From Sulfuracidifex tepidarius (GTDB lineage Archaea > Thermoproteota > Thermoprotei_A > Sulfolobales > Sulfolobaceae), in assembly GCF_008326425.1 (NCBI RefSeq), contig NZ_AP018929.1, forward strand, positions 1,750,875-1,814,874: 64,000 nt of DNA. The letters run 5' to 3'. The stretch's first letter is position 1. Every line of letters starts with the position of its first letter. The notes beneath the pieces are model-generated. The model was not told where the DNA came from and ran no database searches. It was given only the letters and a program-made list of their open reading frames with translations. The translations under genes were made by a program, and so were the position numbers. This document shows, piece after piece, positions 17,651 to 25,483 of this stretch.

Positions 17651-18365
17651 CCTCGAGGTTTTTCATGAGTTCTAAGTAAGCTTCCTCTAAAGTTTCCTTC
17701 TTAAATTCGTCTATAATCTCTCCTGGTTTACCTCTACGAACTACTTTCCCGTCGTATATAACAACGACCGTGTCAGAAAGCTTCTCAGCTTCGTCTAAGT
17801 AATGGGTTGTGAGAAATATTGTTATGCCTTTATCCCTCAATTTCTTTATGATTTCCCATAGAGACCTTCTCGCCTTAGGGTCTAAGCCCACAGTAGGCTC
17901 ATCCAAGAAGAGAATCTTGGGCTGACCTGAAATAGCTGAAGCTAACCCAACTCTTCTCTTGAAACCTCCTGATAATTCCCTTAACTTTTTGTACTCGTAT
18001 TTCCTTAGCTCGAACATATCTATGAGCTCATCTATGTTTATATCCTTGTCGTAAAGGCTGGCGAAGTACTCTATGTTTTCCCTTACAGTCAGGTCGGAGA
18101 ACCCCTGGAACTCCTGTGGCATTGTGCCCACTTCCCTCAAGATCTCCCCGCAGTTTCTGGGGATTTCCTTATCTAGTATCTTGATTTTCCCCTTGTCTGG
18201 TTTAAGGATACAAGACATGATTTTCACGGTTGTGGTCTTACCGGCACCGTTAGGTCCGAGCAAAGAGAAGATCTCTCCACCCTCGACTTGAAGGTTTAAC
18301 CCTTTGAGTGCTTGTGTACCGTTCCTGTATGTCTTCCATACGTCATACATGTCAATAGCTAACAT
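17634..18365 (-). CDS. ABC transporter ATP-binding protein
   Basis: 243 residues with all ABC motifs: Walker A GPNGAGKTTT, signature LSGGFKRR, Walker B ILFLDEPTVGLD and the switch histidine in FLTTHYLDEAEKL. It is of the drug/polysaccharide exporter type that pairs with ABC-2 permeases. The C-terminal end EFKKETLEEAYLELMKN is the usual short regulatory helix. The permease gene starts within its last 17 bases. The 390 bases upstream separate it from the divergent cobY-like gene. Confidence 0.92.
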   Translation of the reverse strand: MLAIDMYDVWKTYRNGTQALKGLNLQVEGGEIFSLLGPNGAGKTTTVKIMSCILKPDKGKIKILDKEIPRNCGEILREVGTMPQEFQGFSDLTVRENIEYFASLYDKDINIDELIDMFELRKYEYKKLRELSGGFKRRVGLASAISGQPKILFLDEPTVGLDPKARRSLWEIIKKLRDKGITIFLTTHYLDEAEKLSDTVVVIYDGKVVRRGKPGEIIDEFKKETLEEAYLELMKNLEGESDG

Positions 18366-18754
18366 TATATTCTATTCTCATGTGCTAACTTAATTTAGCT
18401 TTCTTAAGTTGATACTTCCTTTTCAATGGATGTTGGTGTCATAATTAAGAAGAGTTAAAAGAGGTTTTCTCTTTGAGTATAAAGATCCATGAAGGAAAAG
18501 GTTAAATGATTAGGGAAGATGTTCGCTGATATTGAAAGATGCAGTTCTTATTTCCGCTCAGACTATAAAGGGTAATATGAAATTACATAATAATTCCTTT
18601 CGAGCTCTTAATTTATGAACTGATGCCTGCCTTGGCTTTTAAGGTCTGAAGAAGTATAGTCTAAATTAGATTATTACTGAGATGGTGACATAAACGTGGG
18701 TTTTCAAGATATTTTTAAAAAAATAAGAAAGTAGCCTAAAATGAGGCTGAGAAT
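18366..18754. other. intergenic region between divergent operons
   Basis: 389 AT-rich bases with no credible gene. A TATA-like GATATTTTTAAAA at about 18708-18720 fits the promoter of the operon starting at 18755. Nothing else is clear. Confidence 0.5.
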
Positions 18755-19249
18755 TTGAGGGTTGTGATCATGGCTGGAGGAAAAGGCAAAAGGCTTTCAA
18801 TGATTAAACCTCTATTGACAGTATGCGGAGTCCCGATATTGAAACTCATAGTAGACTCTCTTTCTCCCCATATCGAAGTATGGATAGCTACAACTAATGG
18901 ACATCCTGTGGAACGTTTCGTAAGAAATTACCTTGGCATGGAGAATTTTCTCATTTTCACCAGAGGTTTAGGCTATGAAATTGATGTAATTCAAGTGGTA
19001 GAAACTTTAGGTTTTCCCCTCATAACTGTACCTGCCGACTCACCTTTTCTGACATGGAGGGATATAGAGCATCTGATCGAAGAGTGTAGGTCTTCCCTCT
19101 GTTCGCTCAAAGATAACAAAGGTTTCACTGGGATAAGCTTCTGGAGAGATCATGGCTATTCAAAATATTTTCAAGACGTAAGCATAGATCATGAGATACT
19201 TAACGTGAACGACTGGAACGCTTTTTTACAGGCTAATAAAAACTGTTAA
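18755..19249 (+). CDS. nucleotidyltransferase, probably adenosylcobinamide-phosphate guanylyltransferase (CobY-like)
   Basis: 164 residues of the MobA/CobY-type nucleotidyltransferase fold: VIMAGGKGKRLSMIKPLL is the nucleotide-binding loop and ITVPADSPFLTW the metal-binding DSPF motif. CobY is the archaeal non-orthologous replacement of CobU, activating adenosylcobinamide phosphate with GTP. The short length fits CobY; MobA-like activity cannot be ruled out from sequence. The start is TTG 18755. It is followed after 15 bases by a DUF1614 membrane protein and then a ThiN protein. Confidence 0.68.
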   Translation: MRVVIMAGGKGKRLSMIKPLLTVCGVPILKLIVDSLSPHIEVWIATTNGHPVERFVRNYLGMENFLIFTRGLGYEIDVIQVVETLGFPLITVPADSPFLTWRDIEHLIEECRSSLCSLKDNKGFTGISFWRDHGYSKYFQDVSIDHEILNVNDWNAFLQANKNC

Positions 19250-19264
19250 GGAGAGAGTATTATT

Positions 19265-20017
19265 ATGGGCGATGATAACAAGAGGATAATATTTCTCATA
19301 CCTTTCAGAGGGGCAATGTCGATACTGCTCCACCTTATTATGGGTATTTTCATAGTATTCCTTGCAGTTAGTTACTTCGCTGAAATCTTTTCCTATATCG
19401 GGTTACCGCTTTACCTGAGCTATGCATTAGGAGTGGAAATATCTTTCCTTAGCTTACTTCTGAGCCCAATTAACATAGTGATAAAGAAGGTCGAAAACAA
19501 CGTGTTCTCAATACAACAAGACGTTGTATACTTCTTTGGAATACCGATCGTAGTCCCAAGGGCATTTTCTCAGAGGACATATACATACATAGCACTTAAT
19601 GCAGGAGGAGCTATCCTTCCTCTAGCTACTACTCTATTCCTGTTACTATCCCTTCACCATCCGCTTTCCTTATTGTTAGTGTTGTTCGAAACGTTAATAA
19701 TAATTCTAGCCAGCAAATCGATAGCCAGAGTTATACCAGGGGTAGGTGTAGTCATGCCACCTATAGTCCCTTCTTTGATATCTTCAATACTGAGCTATGT
19801 GCTCTTCGTCACAATTCATCCTATTCTCGTTCCTTTGTCGGCATACATCAGCAGTGTGCTGGGTACTCTCATAGGAGCAGATATACTTAACCTAAAGAGG
19901 ATGCTTCAAGAAGCTAGACCGCAAATGATAAGTGTAGGAGGTATGGGGACTTTTGACGGGATATTCATATCAGGTCTCTTGTCTCTAGCCATAGGTACTT
20001 TCTTGATTTCGTTATGA
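19265..20017 (+). CDS. DUF1614 family membrane protein
   Basis: 250 residues with about eight hydrophobic segments. Features such as LNAGGAILPLATTLFLLL, RVIPGVGVVMPPIVPSLIS and the end SVGGMGTFDGIFISGLLSLA are those of the DUF1614 family of archaeal and bacterial membrane proteins with no established function. The DUF assignment is from memory of these patterns. It lies between a CobY-like gene and ThiN, overlapping ThiN by ATGA, so a cofactor-related role is possible. Confidence 0.72.
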   Translation: MGDDNKRIIFLIPFRGAMSILLHLIMGIFIVFLAVSYFAEIFSYIGLPLYLSYALGVEISFLSLLLSPINIVIKKVENNVFSIQQDVVYFFGIPIVVPRAFSQRTYTYIALNAGGAILPLATTLFLLLSLHHPLSLLLVLFETLIIILASKSIARVIPGVGVVMPPIVPSLISSILSYVLFVTIHPILVPLSAYISSVLGTLIGADILNLKRMLQEARPQMISVGGMGTFDGIFISGLLSLAIGTFLISL

Positions 20018-20604
20018 AAAGTTTTAACTCAGATTTCTCCTTAAAACACATGGAAGCTAGTCGTCAAGAAGTCCTTAGGAGGCTGAAAGAAGCTGCAGAT
20101 CTCTTCATATCGAATCCAAGGTCCTCCCTCCTTATACCAGAGATAAGAACTAACCTAGGTTACGCAATTCCTGAGGCTAGAAACGTGGAAGATGTTGCCG
20201 CAATACCAGGGAGGATCACGTGCGCCTTTGGTAAGTCCTTCTATTGCATGCCTCCCCAATTCGGAGCGTCTGATCATATAGCTAGAGTTATACTTACTGC
20301 AATGAAACATGACCAAGCAGTTAGGAGTGCTATAGATCTGAGGTACGAAGAGTCTATAGTGAAGAGTCTCCCCAGTGAGGAGCTGTGCGTTTTCAATAGG
20401 AATGTCGAGACTGAGGAGTCTAGAAGTGTAGAGAGACACACCATGAACCTCATGGTGGACTTCTGCTATAAACTTTGGGATGGCAAGAGCCATAAATTCA
20501 TAATAGATGAGGGGGACGTCGGTAAAGAGAAGACTTTGTTCGTCCTAGGAAAAGACCCTGTCGACGTGGTGAAGATATCTCTCTCCTTACTCGATTTGAT
20601 TTGA
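20014..20604 (+). CDS. thiN: ThiN-type thiamine-phosphate synthase domain protein
   Basis: 196 residues, a free-standing ThiN domain. The family pattern is clear: LGYAIPEARNVEDVAAIPGR, then FGASDHIARVILTAMKHD with RSAIDLRY, and near the C-terminus FIIDEGDVGKEKTLFVLGKD. ThiN joins HMP-diphosphate and thiazole phosphate to thiamine phosphate in archaea, replacing ThiE. No helix-turn-helix domain is attached, so it is not the ThiR regulator form. It starts within the stop of the DUF1614 gene. The ThiD gene at 60.7 kb carries only a degenerate version of this domain. Confidence 0.82.
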   Translation: MKSFNSDFSLKHMEASRQEVLRRLKEAADLFISNPRSSLLIPEIRTNLGYAIPEARNVEDVAAIPGRITCAFGKSFYCMPPQFGASDHIARVILTAMKHDQAVRSAIDLRYEESIVKSLPSEELCVFNRNVETEESRSVERHTMNLMVDFCYKLWDGKSHKFIIDEGDVGKEKTLFVLGKDPVDVVKISLSLLDLI

Positions 20605-21066
20605 ACTTTTGCGATTTCCTATAACTACTTCAATCTTCTCTCTACAAGCTCTTATTATTTCAAGGATCTTCTTAGTTTCTTCTTCTCCGATAGAATTTCT
20701 ATTACCATAAAGAATAATTATCATGTCCATCAGTTCAAGGGCAATTTTTCTCTTATCACCAGTGTAGTCGTCGGCGAACTTGGTCTTGAATTTCTCTCTA
20801 GCTTTTTCTAGTTCCTGTTTCCCTGCCTGGTTGAGGACATACGTCTTCTTTCCGTCCTTTTCGTTTACTTCCACTAATCCTTCGTCCACCAATCCCTTCA
20901 ATATAGGATAGATCGACCCAGTGCTAGGGCGATATGTACCATCGAACCTCTCTTCTATTGACTTGATTATGTCGTAAACTCTAAGGGGTTTTTCAGATAT
21001 AGACTCCATTACTAAGTACCGTAATACACCCTTTCTGAGTCTTTCCAAGTTCAGTTTTCCTAGCAT
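20587..21066 (-). CDS. PadR-family transcriptional regulator
   Basis: 159 residues from the ATG at 21066. An upstream start at 21129 would add 21 residues but lies before the promoter elements. The PadR core LRKGVLRYLVMESISEKPLR, YRPSTGSIYPILKGLVDEGL and KKTYVLNQAGKQEL is clear, with a helical C-terminal dimer domain rich in charged residues. A TATA box about 27 bases upstream sits within an inverted repeat, which suggests self-regulation. Its 3' end overlaps that of thiN by 18 bases, convergent. Confidence 0.9.
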   Translation of the reverse strand: MLGKLNLERLRKGVLRYLVMESISEKPLRVYDIIKSIEERFDGTYRPSTGSIYPILKGLVDEGLVEVNEKDGKKTYVLNQAGKQELEKAREKFKTKFADDYTGDKRKIALELMDMIIILYGNRNSIGEEETKKILEIIRACREKIEVVIGNRKSSNQIE

Positions 21067-21079
21067 AATCAAACACCAT

Positions 21080-21103
21080 CTTACTAAACATATATAATGT
21101 AAG
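21080..21103 (-). promoter_or_regulatory. TATA box within an inverted repeat, second PadR gene
   Basis: Arms CTTAC (21080-21084) and GTAAG (21099-21103) enclose CATATATAAT, about 27 bases before the ATG at 21066. The TATA box inside a dyad is a typical archaeal repressor site and a candidate for PadR autoregulation. Confidence 0.45.
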
Positions 21104-21215
21104 ACTGTGAAATAAACGTTGCATAACATTTCGAAAGTTGAAAAGATATTTAATTTATCTAAATAAAATCATAATTTATGCAAAGTTTTTAAGAAACATT
21201 GAATAGTCTTTTATA

Positions 21216-22358
21216 ATGGAAGGAAAAAAACACGTAGTTATAATAGGAGCTGGAAACGGAGGAGTAGTAACGGCAAACCAGCTCGCTAAGGAAGGAAATC
21301 TTCACGTCACAGTTTTGGATAAGTCCGCGTACCACGTTTATCAGCCTGGACTAGTAGATTTGATGTTTGACGAGAGTATGACTCCAGGAATGATAATGAA
21401 GGAGACCAAGCTGATTCTAGATAGAAGAGTGAACTTCGTTCAAAAGAAAGTCATTAAGGCAGACGTAGATAACCATAAGGTGGTAACGGAAGACGGAAGT
21501 GAATACAGTTACGATTATTTGGTGATCTCACCTGGGGTAACAGAGAAGAAGAAGTTCAATTTCCCAGCATGGCATGATATAGATAGCGTTACCAAAATCA
21601 GGGAAGGGATCACTGATCTAAACGGAAAGAATGTGGTAGTAGGTTATTACGGTCTCATAAAGTGCCCTGCTGCTCCATTTGAAATCTCTTTCATGTTGAA
21701 ACGTAAATATCCTAAAGCAAACGTTACTCTTCTAAATCCTGTGGCTCAACCTCCGAAGCTTCAAGTACCAATGGCAAACTTGCTAGGGCAAGCGTCTAAG
21801 GAAATGGGAATTCAAGTTAAGAGAGGGTTCAAGTTGAGCGGTATTGACGGCAACACGATGATATCAGAAGACGGAGAGAAATTCCAGTTCGATTACGCCA
21901 TAATCGATTCCCCCATACACGTACATAAAGAATTTGAGGATTTGTCAGACGACAGCGGTCTGATCCCTGTAGACAAGGCCAGTTTAAAGTTCAAGGATTT
22001 CGATAACGTGTACGCTATAGGAGATACGACAAATATTACATTTCCACCTAAAACCGGCGCTTTAGCTCACTTTGAGGCAATTCATGTAGCTAAGAGTATA
22101 TTAAGCAATGTGAACGGGGGCAATAAGCCAGTTTTTGACGGAAGGGCAATGTGTGCAGTATATGCGGGAAACAACAAAGGAATGATGGTGTACATGGACT
22201 ATGAGAAGAGTACCGCGCAGGGGAGGAACTTCATGTTCTATGCCTCTAAGAAGCTTTTCATGTCATTATACTGGGCCTCCCTTACTGGATCTTTAGATAA
22301 GACATTAGAAGCTTTTTCGAACTCTATAGCAAAAACAGCGGTAAAGACACCAAATTGA
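21216..22358 (+). CDS. sulfide:quinone oxidoreductase-like flavoprotein
   Basis: 380 residues. The N-terminal FAD site is VVIIGAGNGGVVTANQLAKE, followed by YHVYQPGLVDLMF, DYLVISPGV, and the second FAD motif VYAIGDTTNI. One cysteine sits in LIKCPAAPFE (residue 150) and another near residue 313 (RAMCAVYAGN), the positions used for sulfide oxidation in the SQR/flavocytochrome c group. A hydrophobic C-terminus (KLFMSLYWASLTGSLD) fits membrane attachment. It would pass electrons from sulfide to quinone and thus to DoxBCE. A TATA-like GTTTTTAAG about 26 bases before the ATG predicts a leaderless mRNA. Confidence 0.83.
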   Translation: MEGKKHVVIIGAGNGGVVTANQLAKEGNLHVTVLDKSAYHVYQPGLVDLMFDESMTPGMIMKETKLILDRRVNFVQKKVIKADVDNHKVVTEDGSEYSYDYLVISPGVTEKKKFNFPAWHDIDSVTKIREGITDLNGKNVVVGYYGLIKCPAAPFEISFMLKRKYPKANVTLLNPVAQPPKLQVPMANLLGQASKEMGIQVKRGFKLSGIDGNTMISEDGEKFQFDYAIIDSPIHVHKEFEDLSDDSGLIPVDKASLKFKDFDNVYAIGDTTNITFPPKTGALAHFEAIHVAKSILSNVNGGNKPVFDGRAMCAVYAGNNKGMMVYMDYEKSTAQGRNFMFYASKKLFMSLYWASLTGSLDKTLEAFSNSIAKTAVKTPN

Positions 22359-22516
22359 AAATTCAATTAATTAAAAAATAATTCTTTTCCTCCTCTAGTT
22401 ATCTATTATTTGACTTCTACTAGGAAAATTTTTTCAAGAAATTAAATTTTATTTATTAGAAAATACTAATTTCTTGTCGTCTTTAATTGTCTTTTAAGGG
22501 CAACAGAAACTTTAAA

Positions 22517-22638
22517 GCCATCCCGGTTCGGTAGGGCTACGGATCCTCTCGGAATCCACCGCCCTACCAACGTAGACGGCTTAACTTCCGGGTTCGAGAT
22601 GAGTCCGGGTGTTTGCCCGTCTACTATGACCGGGTAGC
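22517..22638 (-). rRNA. rrf: 5S ribosomal RNA
   Basis: About 122 bases on the minus strand. It contains the conserved loop C and B region ATCTCGAACCCGGAAGTTAA and the stretch AGCCGTCTACGTTGGTAGGG, with the 5' CTACCCGGTC pairing the 3' ACCGGGATGG. It matches Sulfolobus 5S in layout. It stands alone, away from 16S and 23S genes, as usual in Sulfolobales. A promoter-like CTTTTTAGG lies about 26 bases upstream. Confidence 0.96.
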
Positions 22639-22663
22639 GATCTATACTATCTTTGTCTCCCTA

Positions 22664-22673
22664 AAAAGCTAAC
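22664..22673 (-). promoter_or_regulatory. promoter of the 5S rRNA gene
   Basis: On the minus strand AGCTTTTTAG lies about 26-30 bases before the 5' end of 5S rRNA, the expected TATA position. Confidence 0.55.
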
Positions 22674-22708
22674 TTTTGATTCTGTTTTCAATTAATGATT
22701 TAAGTATT

Positions 22709-23107
22709 TCATTTGGCTCTGTTAGTTACTTTCTTTACAGTTTCTACATAATTTTTATCCTGAGTTATTATTCCTAAAGGCTTCATAGATTCTAGTTTTG
22801 GAAAAAGTGATACGTCATTTATTCCATCTATTAGCACTGGTGATCTGAATTGATGAATTTCTCTTATACCCATTGGCATATATTCTAGAATTAACAGTTT
22901 TGCCCTTACCTTATAGTCAGGCCTTCTAACTACGAGAGCCTTCTCCGAGGCCTCATTTGGATCTTCCGTTACTTCTATTTCATCTCCTTCAGGATAGAAG
23001 ACTATCTTTTCTTCTTTTCCTCCTTTCATAGCTAATATTCCGTCGAAACCAAGATCGACTATCCTATCCCTGTTTATTTCCCCTGCGGTCTTTAGAATGA
23101 ATTTCAT
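22709..23107 (-). CDS. uncharacterised protein
   Basis: 132 residues, not recognised. It starts MKFILKTAGEINRDRIVDLG and has an alternating strand-helix pattern with FDGILAMKGGKEEKIV, KLLILEYMPMGIREIHQ and SPVLIDGINDVSLFPKLESM. It is soluble and has no cysteines. The pattern of a short alpha/beta protein with a conserved GINDVSLFP loop would suit a small enzyme or RNA-binding protein, but no function can be assigned. It lies between 5S rRNA and segB on the same strand, with gaps of 70 and 155 bases. Confidence 0.75.
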   Translation of the reverse strand: MKFILKTAGEINRDRIVDLGFDGILAMKGGKEEKIVFYPEGDEIEVTEDPNEASEKALVVRRPDYKVRAKLLILEYMPMGIREIHQFRSPVLIDGINDVSLFPKLESMKPLGIITQDKNYVETVKKVTNRAK

Positions 23108-23262
23108 GAATTTACTTTCTGTATCTTCTTTATTAATGCTATCTACATGATAGAATATGACAAGTGTTTTTTAATTTATAAAAATTATCTGTAATTAAAG
23201 TCTATTTAAAATCAATTCAAAATGATATTAAATTATTGTAGGCGTAATACGATACATCAGTA

Positions 23263-23652
23263 TTACACGTTGCTAAACGATGAACGGTATATCTCCTCAG
23301 CTTTTTTGAACAGGTCAGGATACATTTCTTTGAGTCCCTTCTCAAGAGCTTCTTTAGCTATTTTGCTCATTTTGAAGCCTGGAATTGTATTATAAAGATA
23401 TTGGAGAAGTAGAAAAGAAGGGTAGCTCCACACTCCTATCTTTGGGTCCTTGTTCACGAACTTCCTCATTAATTCCTCAATTCTGTCTTCTGGTCTAGAG
23501 GTCGAAGTTCTATCTTCTCCGACCCAGCTTTTTTCAACAGGCTCTGTTCTACTCTCTTCTGTCTCCTCACTTCCTTTTCTTGTCTTCTCTATTCTCTCTA
23601 CTTTGTCCTCTCTTCTTTCTGCTCCTCCCAGAAGGAAGTCTAGTTCACTCAT
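23263..23652 (-). CDS. segB: SegB-like DNA-binding partner of SegA
   Basis: 129 residues. The first 60 residues are charged and low in complexity (many E, R, S, T), followed by a compact C-terminal domain, LMRKFVNKDPKIGVWSYPSF and LYNTIPGFKMSKIAKEALEK, that looks like the ribbon-helix-helix region of SegB from Sulfolobus. Assignment rests mainly on its four-base overlap with segA. SegB binds an imperfect palindrome near its own operon and stimulates SegA; motifs of that kind are abundant here. Confidence 0.8.
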   Translation of the reverse strand: MSELDFLLGGAERREDKVERIEKTRKGSEETEESRTEPVEKSWVGEDRTSTSRPEDRIEELMRKFVNKDPKIGVWSYPSFLLLQYLYNTIPGFKMSKIAKEALEKGLKEMYPDLFKKAEEIYRSSFSNV

Positions 23653-24311
23653 TCTACTATCGCCTTCTCTAGACTCTCGAAGTAACTCTGGAGTCTAGGT
23701 CTCTTGTTTCTGACCTCTTCATACCTGAGTGCTGGAACGCCCAGTCTAGACGCCTCAACGAAAACTCTAGACTGAGGAATGCCTACCTGCACGAACTTAA
23801 CTGAGGAGAGCCCCTCCAGTGATACCGGTTTAGTTGAGAAGTTTGTGAATGATAGAGCTCCCTTCTTGAGGCTGTTGAGTCTAGAGTCTAAGTTCTTCAC
23901 GGCTTCAAGGGAGAGAGGTTGCGGTGTAACTGGAGAGACTATACGATCCGCTACTATCATAGCAGAGACGGCAAGCTTTCCTAAGTTAGGCGGTGTATCT
24001 ATGACGGTGGCGTCGTAGTTCTCAGCTATTTTCCTGATGTCTTTGGTTATCTCATTTATGTCTCCTCCAAGTTCCAGCTTCAGTAGTCCCACGCTTGCGG
24101 GATATACTTCTACATTAAATATGTTCACACTTTTAGTACCTAACTTCACCTCGTTCTGATCCCTCTTTATACCGAAAGAGACTGTAGAGCCTCCCTCTGG
24201 GTCTAAGTCTACTAGGGCTACTTTCCTCCTTTTTGAAAGGTAATAGGATAAGTTAACTGAAGTTGTAGTCTTTCCGACTCCTCCTTTTTGATTAATTACT
24301 GTTACTATCAC
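23649..24311 (-). CDS. segA: SegA, ParA-type chromosome segregation ATPase
   Basis: 220 residues, the length of Sulfolobus SegA. Deviant Walker A is QKGGVGKTTTSVNLSYYLS, the switch region is ALVDLDPEGGST and Walker B is ATVIDTPPNLGKLA. The start is GTG 24311. ParA-like ATPases bind DNA non-specifically and move the SegB-bound locus. segB overlaps its last four bases. Four SegB-like motifs lie within the gene and one overlaps the start codon, so the operon may be autoregulated as well as being the segregation site. Confidence 0.9.
   Translation of the reverse strand: MIVTVINQKGGVGKTTTSVNLSYYLSKRRKVALVDLDPEGGSTVSFGIKRDQNEVKLGTKSVNIFNVEVYPASVGLLKLELGGDINEITKDIRKIAENYDATVIDTPPNLGKLAVSAMIVADRIVSPVTPQPLSLEAVKNLDSRLNSLKKGALSFTNFSTKPVSLEGLSSVKFVQVGIPQSRVFVEASRLGVPALRYEEVRNKRPRLQSYFESLEKAIVE
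23742..23752. repeat. SegB-like site (CAGTCTAGACG)
   Basis: Perfect 8-bp palindrome GTCTAGAC at 23744-23751 within the segA coding region. Confidence 0.5.
23764..23773. repeat. SegB-like site (ACTCTAGACT)
   Basis: Exact copy of the recurrent 10-mer, inside segA. Confidence 0.55.
23876..23890. repeat. SegB-like site (TGAGTCTAGAGTCTA)
   Basis: Contains the 10-mer on the minus strand (AGTCTAGAGT, 23878-23887) with an extra GTCTA half site, inside segA. Confidence 0.55.
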
Positions 24312-24325
24312 ACTCTAGACTCTTG
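24311..24325. promoter_or_regulatory. SegB-like site at the segA start (CACTCTAGACTCTTG)
   Basis: The 10-mer ACTCTAGACT at 24312-24321 abuts the GTG start of segA, the position where a bound SegB could control expression or nucleate a partition complex. Confidence 0.6.
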
Positions 24326-24439
24326 AAAACCTTAGTTTAATAGAGTGACCACTTGATATTACTCTCAAGTGAGACCTCTCAGTTATACCTCATTTTCAAG
24401 ATATGGTTGAAGTAGGCTGAAGAGCATGGAAGGAAGACT

Positions 24440-25483
24440 CTAGAGGAAGTCCGCTATATGCATGATCCTTTTACCGCTTTTCTTCATTACTAGGGAGCAA
24501 GAGGGGTTAGTGCTGATCACTATGTCAGCTACTGAGTACTTCACCTTCTTGTTCTTTTCCTGTATGACCTTATCTGAGATCTCCTGGTTAAAGAGGAAGA
24601 ACGCTCCTCCCGCCCCGCACTCAAACGAGGGGTCCTCCATTTGAACCATGTTTTCTCTATCGTAAAATACATCTATCAGAGACTTAGTTATCCCGAGCAA
24701 GTGAGCATGACAAGGGTAATGAACTGTAAACTTGGTACCTATCCTGATCTGATAGTTCATGGACTTCATGAACTCGTGGAAGTCCATTACGTTTATCCCT
24801 TTTTCCCTCATATGTGCGGTGCAGTTTGATGAAAGGGAAACTAGCCTAGCGTTAGAAGTCCTGGCGCTTGTAGGTATGAGCCGATCTAAGGCTTTGTCTC
24901 CACCTTCTACGTCTCCTTCAGAGTAATGTGCTAGCCCGCAACAACCGTTAAGGATCTTGACTCGAAAACCCTTCTCTTTCAAGAACTTCAAGGCTTTCTC
25001 TACAGTACTTCTAAAGAACGTGGAAGTTATGCAACCGGGTATCAGGTATATGTCTGGATCCATCTCCTCATGCTCAAGAGGCTTCTGTGGATTTTCCACG
25101 AAATTCCTCAGTCTGTAGGAAAACTCCCCGTTACCCTTCGAGACGGCTAAAGTTCCCACGTAAAGTAGACTAGGTCTTTCTAGAGTTTTCAGCATTATTT
25201 TCTTGAACATGTCAGGCTTTCTGGCGCTAGTTATTATCTTGTTGTATTCCACTCCACTTGGACAAGCTATCTCGCATCTCCTACAATACATGCACGTCTC
25301 TATTCCTTCCGTGCTCAACCCCAGTTTAACAGTCAAAATCCTTCCCCTAGGTGAGTGAACTTCGGATCTAGTCACGACGTAAGTGGGGCAACTCTCTAAA
25401 CAGAAACCACAGTGCACGCACTTCCCGATCTCACTTTCAGTAACGCCCTTCTTTCCGTCCATCCTTATCATTCCCATTCCCAC
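24440..25483 (-). CDS. GlcF-like iron-sulfur subunit of a 2-hydroxyacid oxidase
   Basis: 347 residues. Two [4Fe-4S] ferredoxin motifs open the protein (CVHCGFCLESCP and CMYCRRCEIACP), then two cysteine-rich CCG-type regions (LNGCCGLAHY and ECGAGGAFF, with HYPCHAH before the second), as in GlcF, LutA and heterodisulfide reductase B. It would carry electrons from the flavoprotein encoded just upstream to the quinone pool. It overlaps that gene by 16 bases. An ACTCTAGAGG motif covers its stop codon region. Confidence 0.87.
   Translation of the reverse strand: MGMGMIRMDGKKGVTESEIGKCVHCGFCLESCPTYVVTRSEVHSPRGRILTVKLGLSTEGIETCMYCRRCEIACPSGVEYNKIITSARKPDMFKKIMLKTLERPSLLYVGTLAVSKGNGEFSYRLRNFVENPQKPLEHEEMDPDIYLIPGCITSTFFRSTVEKALKFLKEKGFRVKILNGCCGLAHYSEGDVEGGDKALDRLIPTSARTSNARLVSLSSNCTAHMREKGINVMDFHEFMKSMNYQIRIGTKFTVHYPCHAHLLGITKSLIDVFYDRENMVQMEDPSFECGAGGAFFLFNQEISDKVIQEKNKKVKYSVADIVISTNPSCSLVMKKSGKRIMHIADFL

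Noticed and set aside
18600-18660. CTGATG and CTGA words suggesting a C/D box sRNA
   Set aside because: Box C does not match and no second box pair is present.
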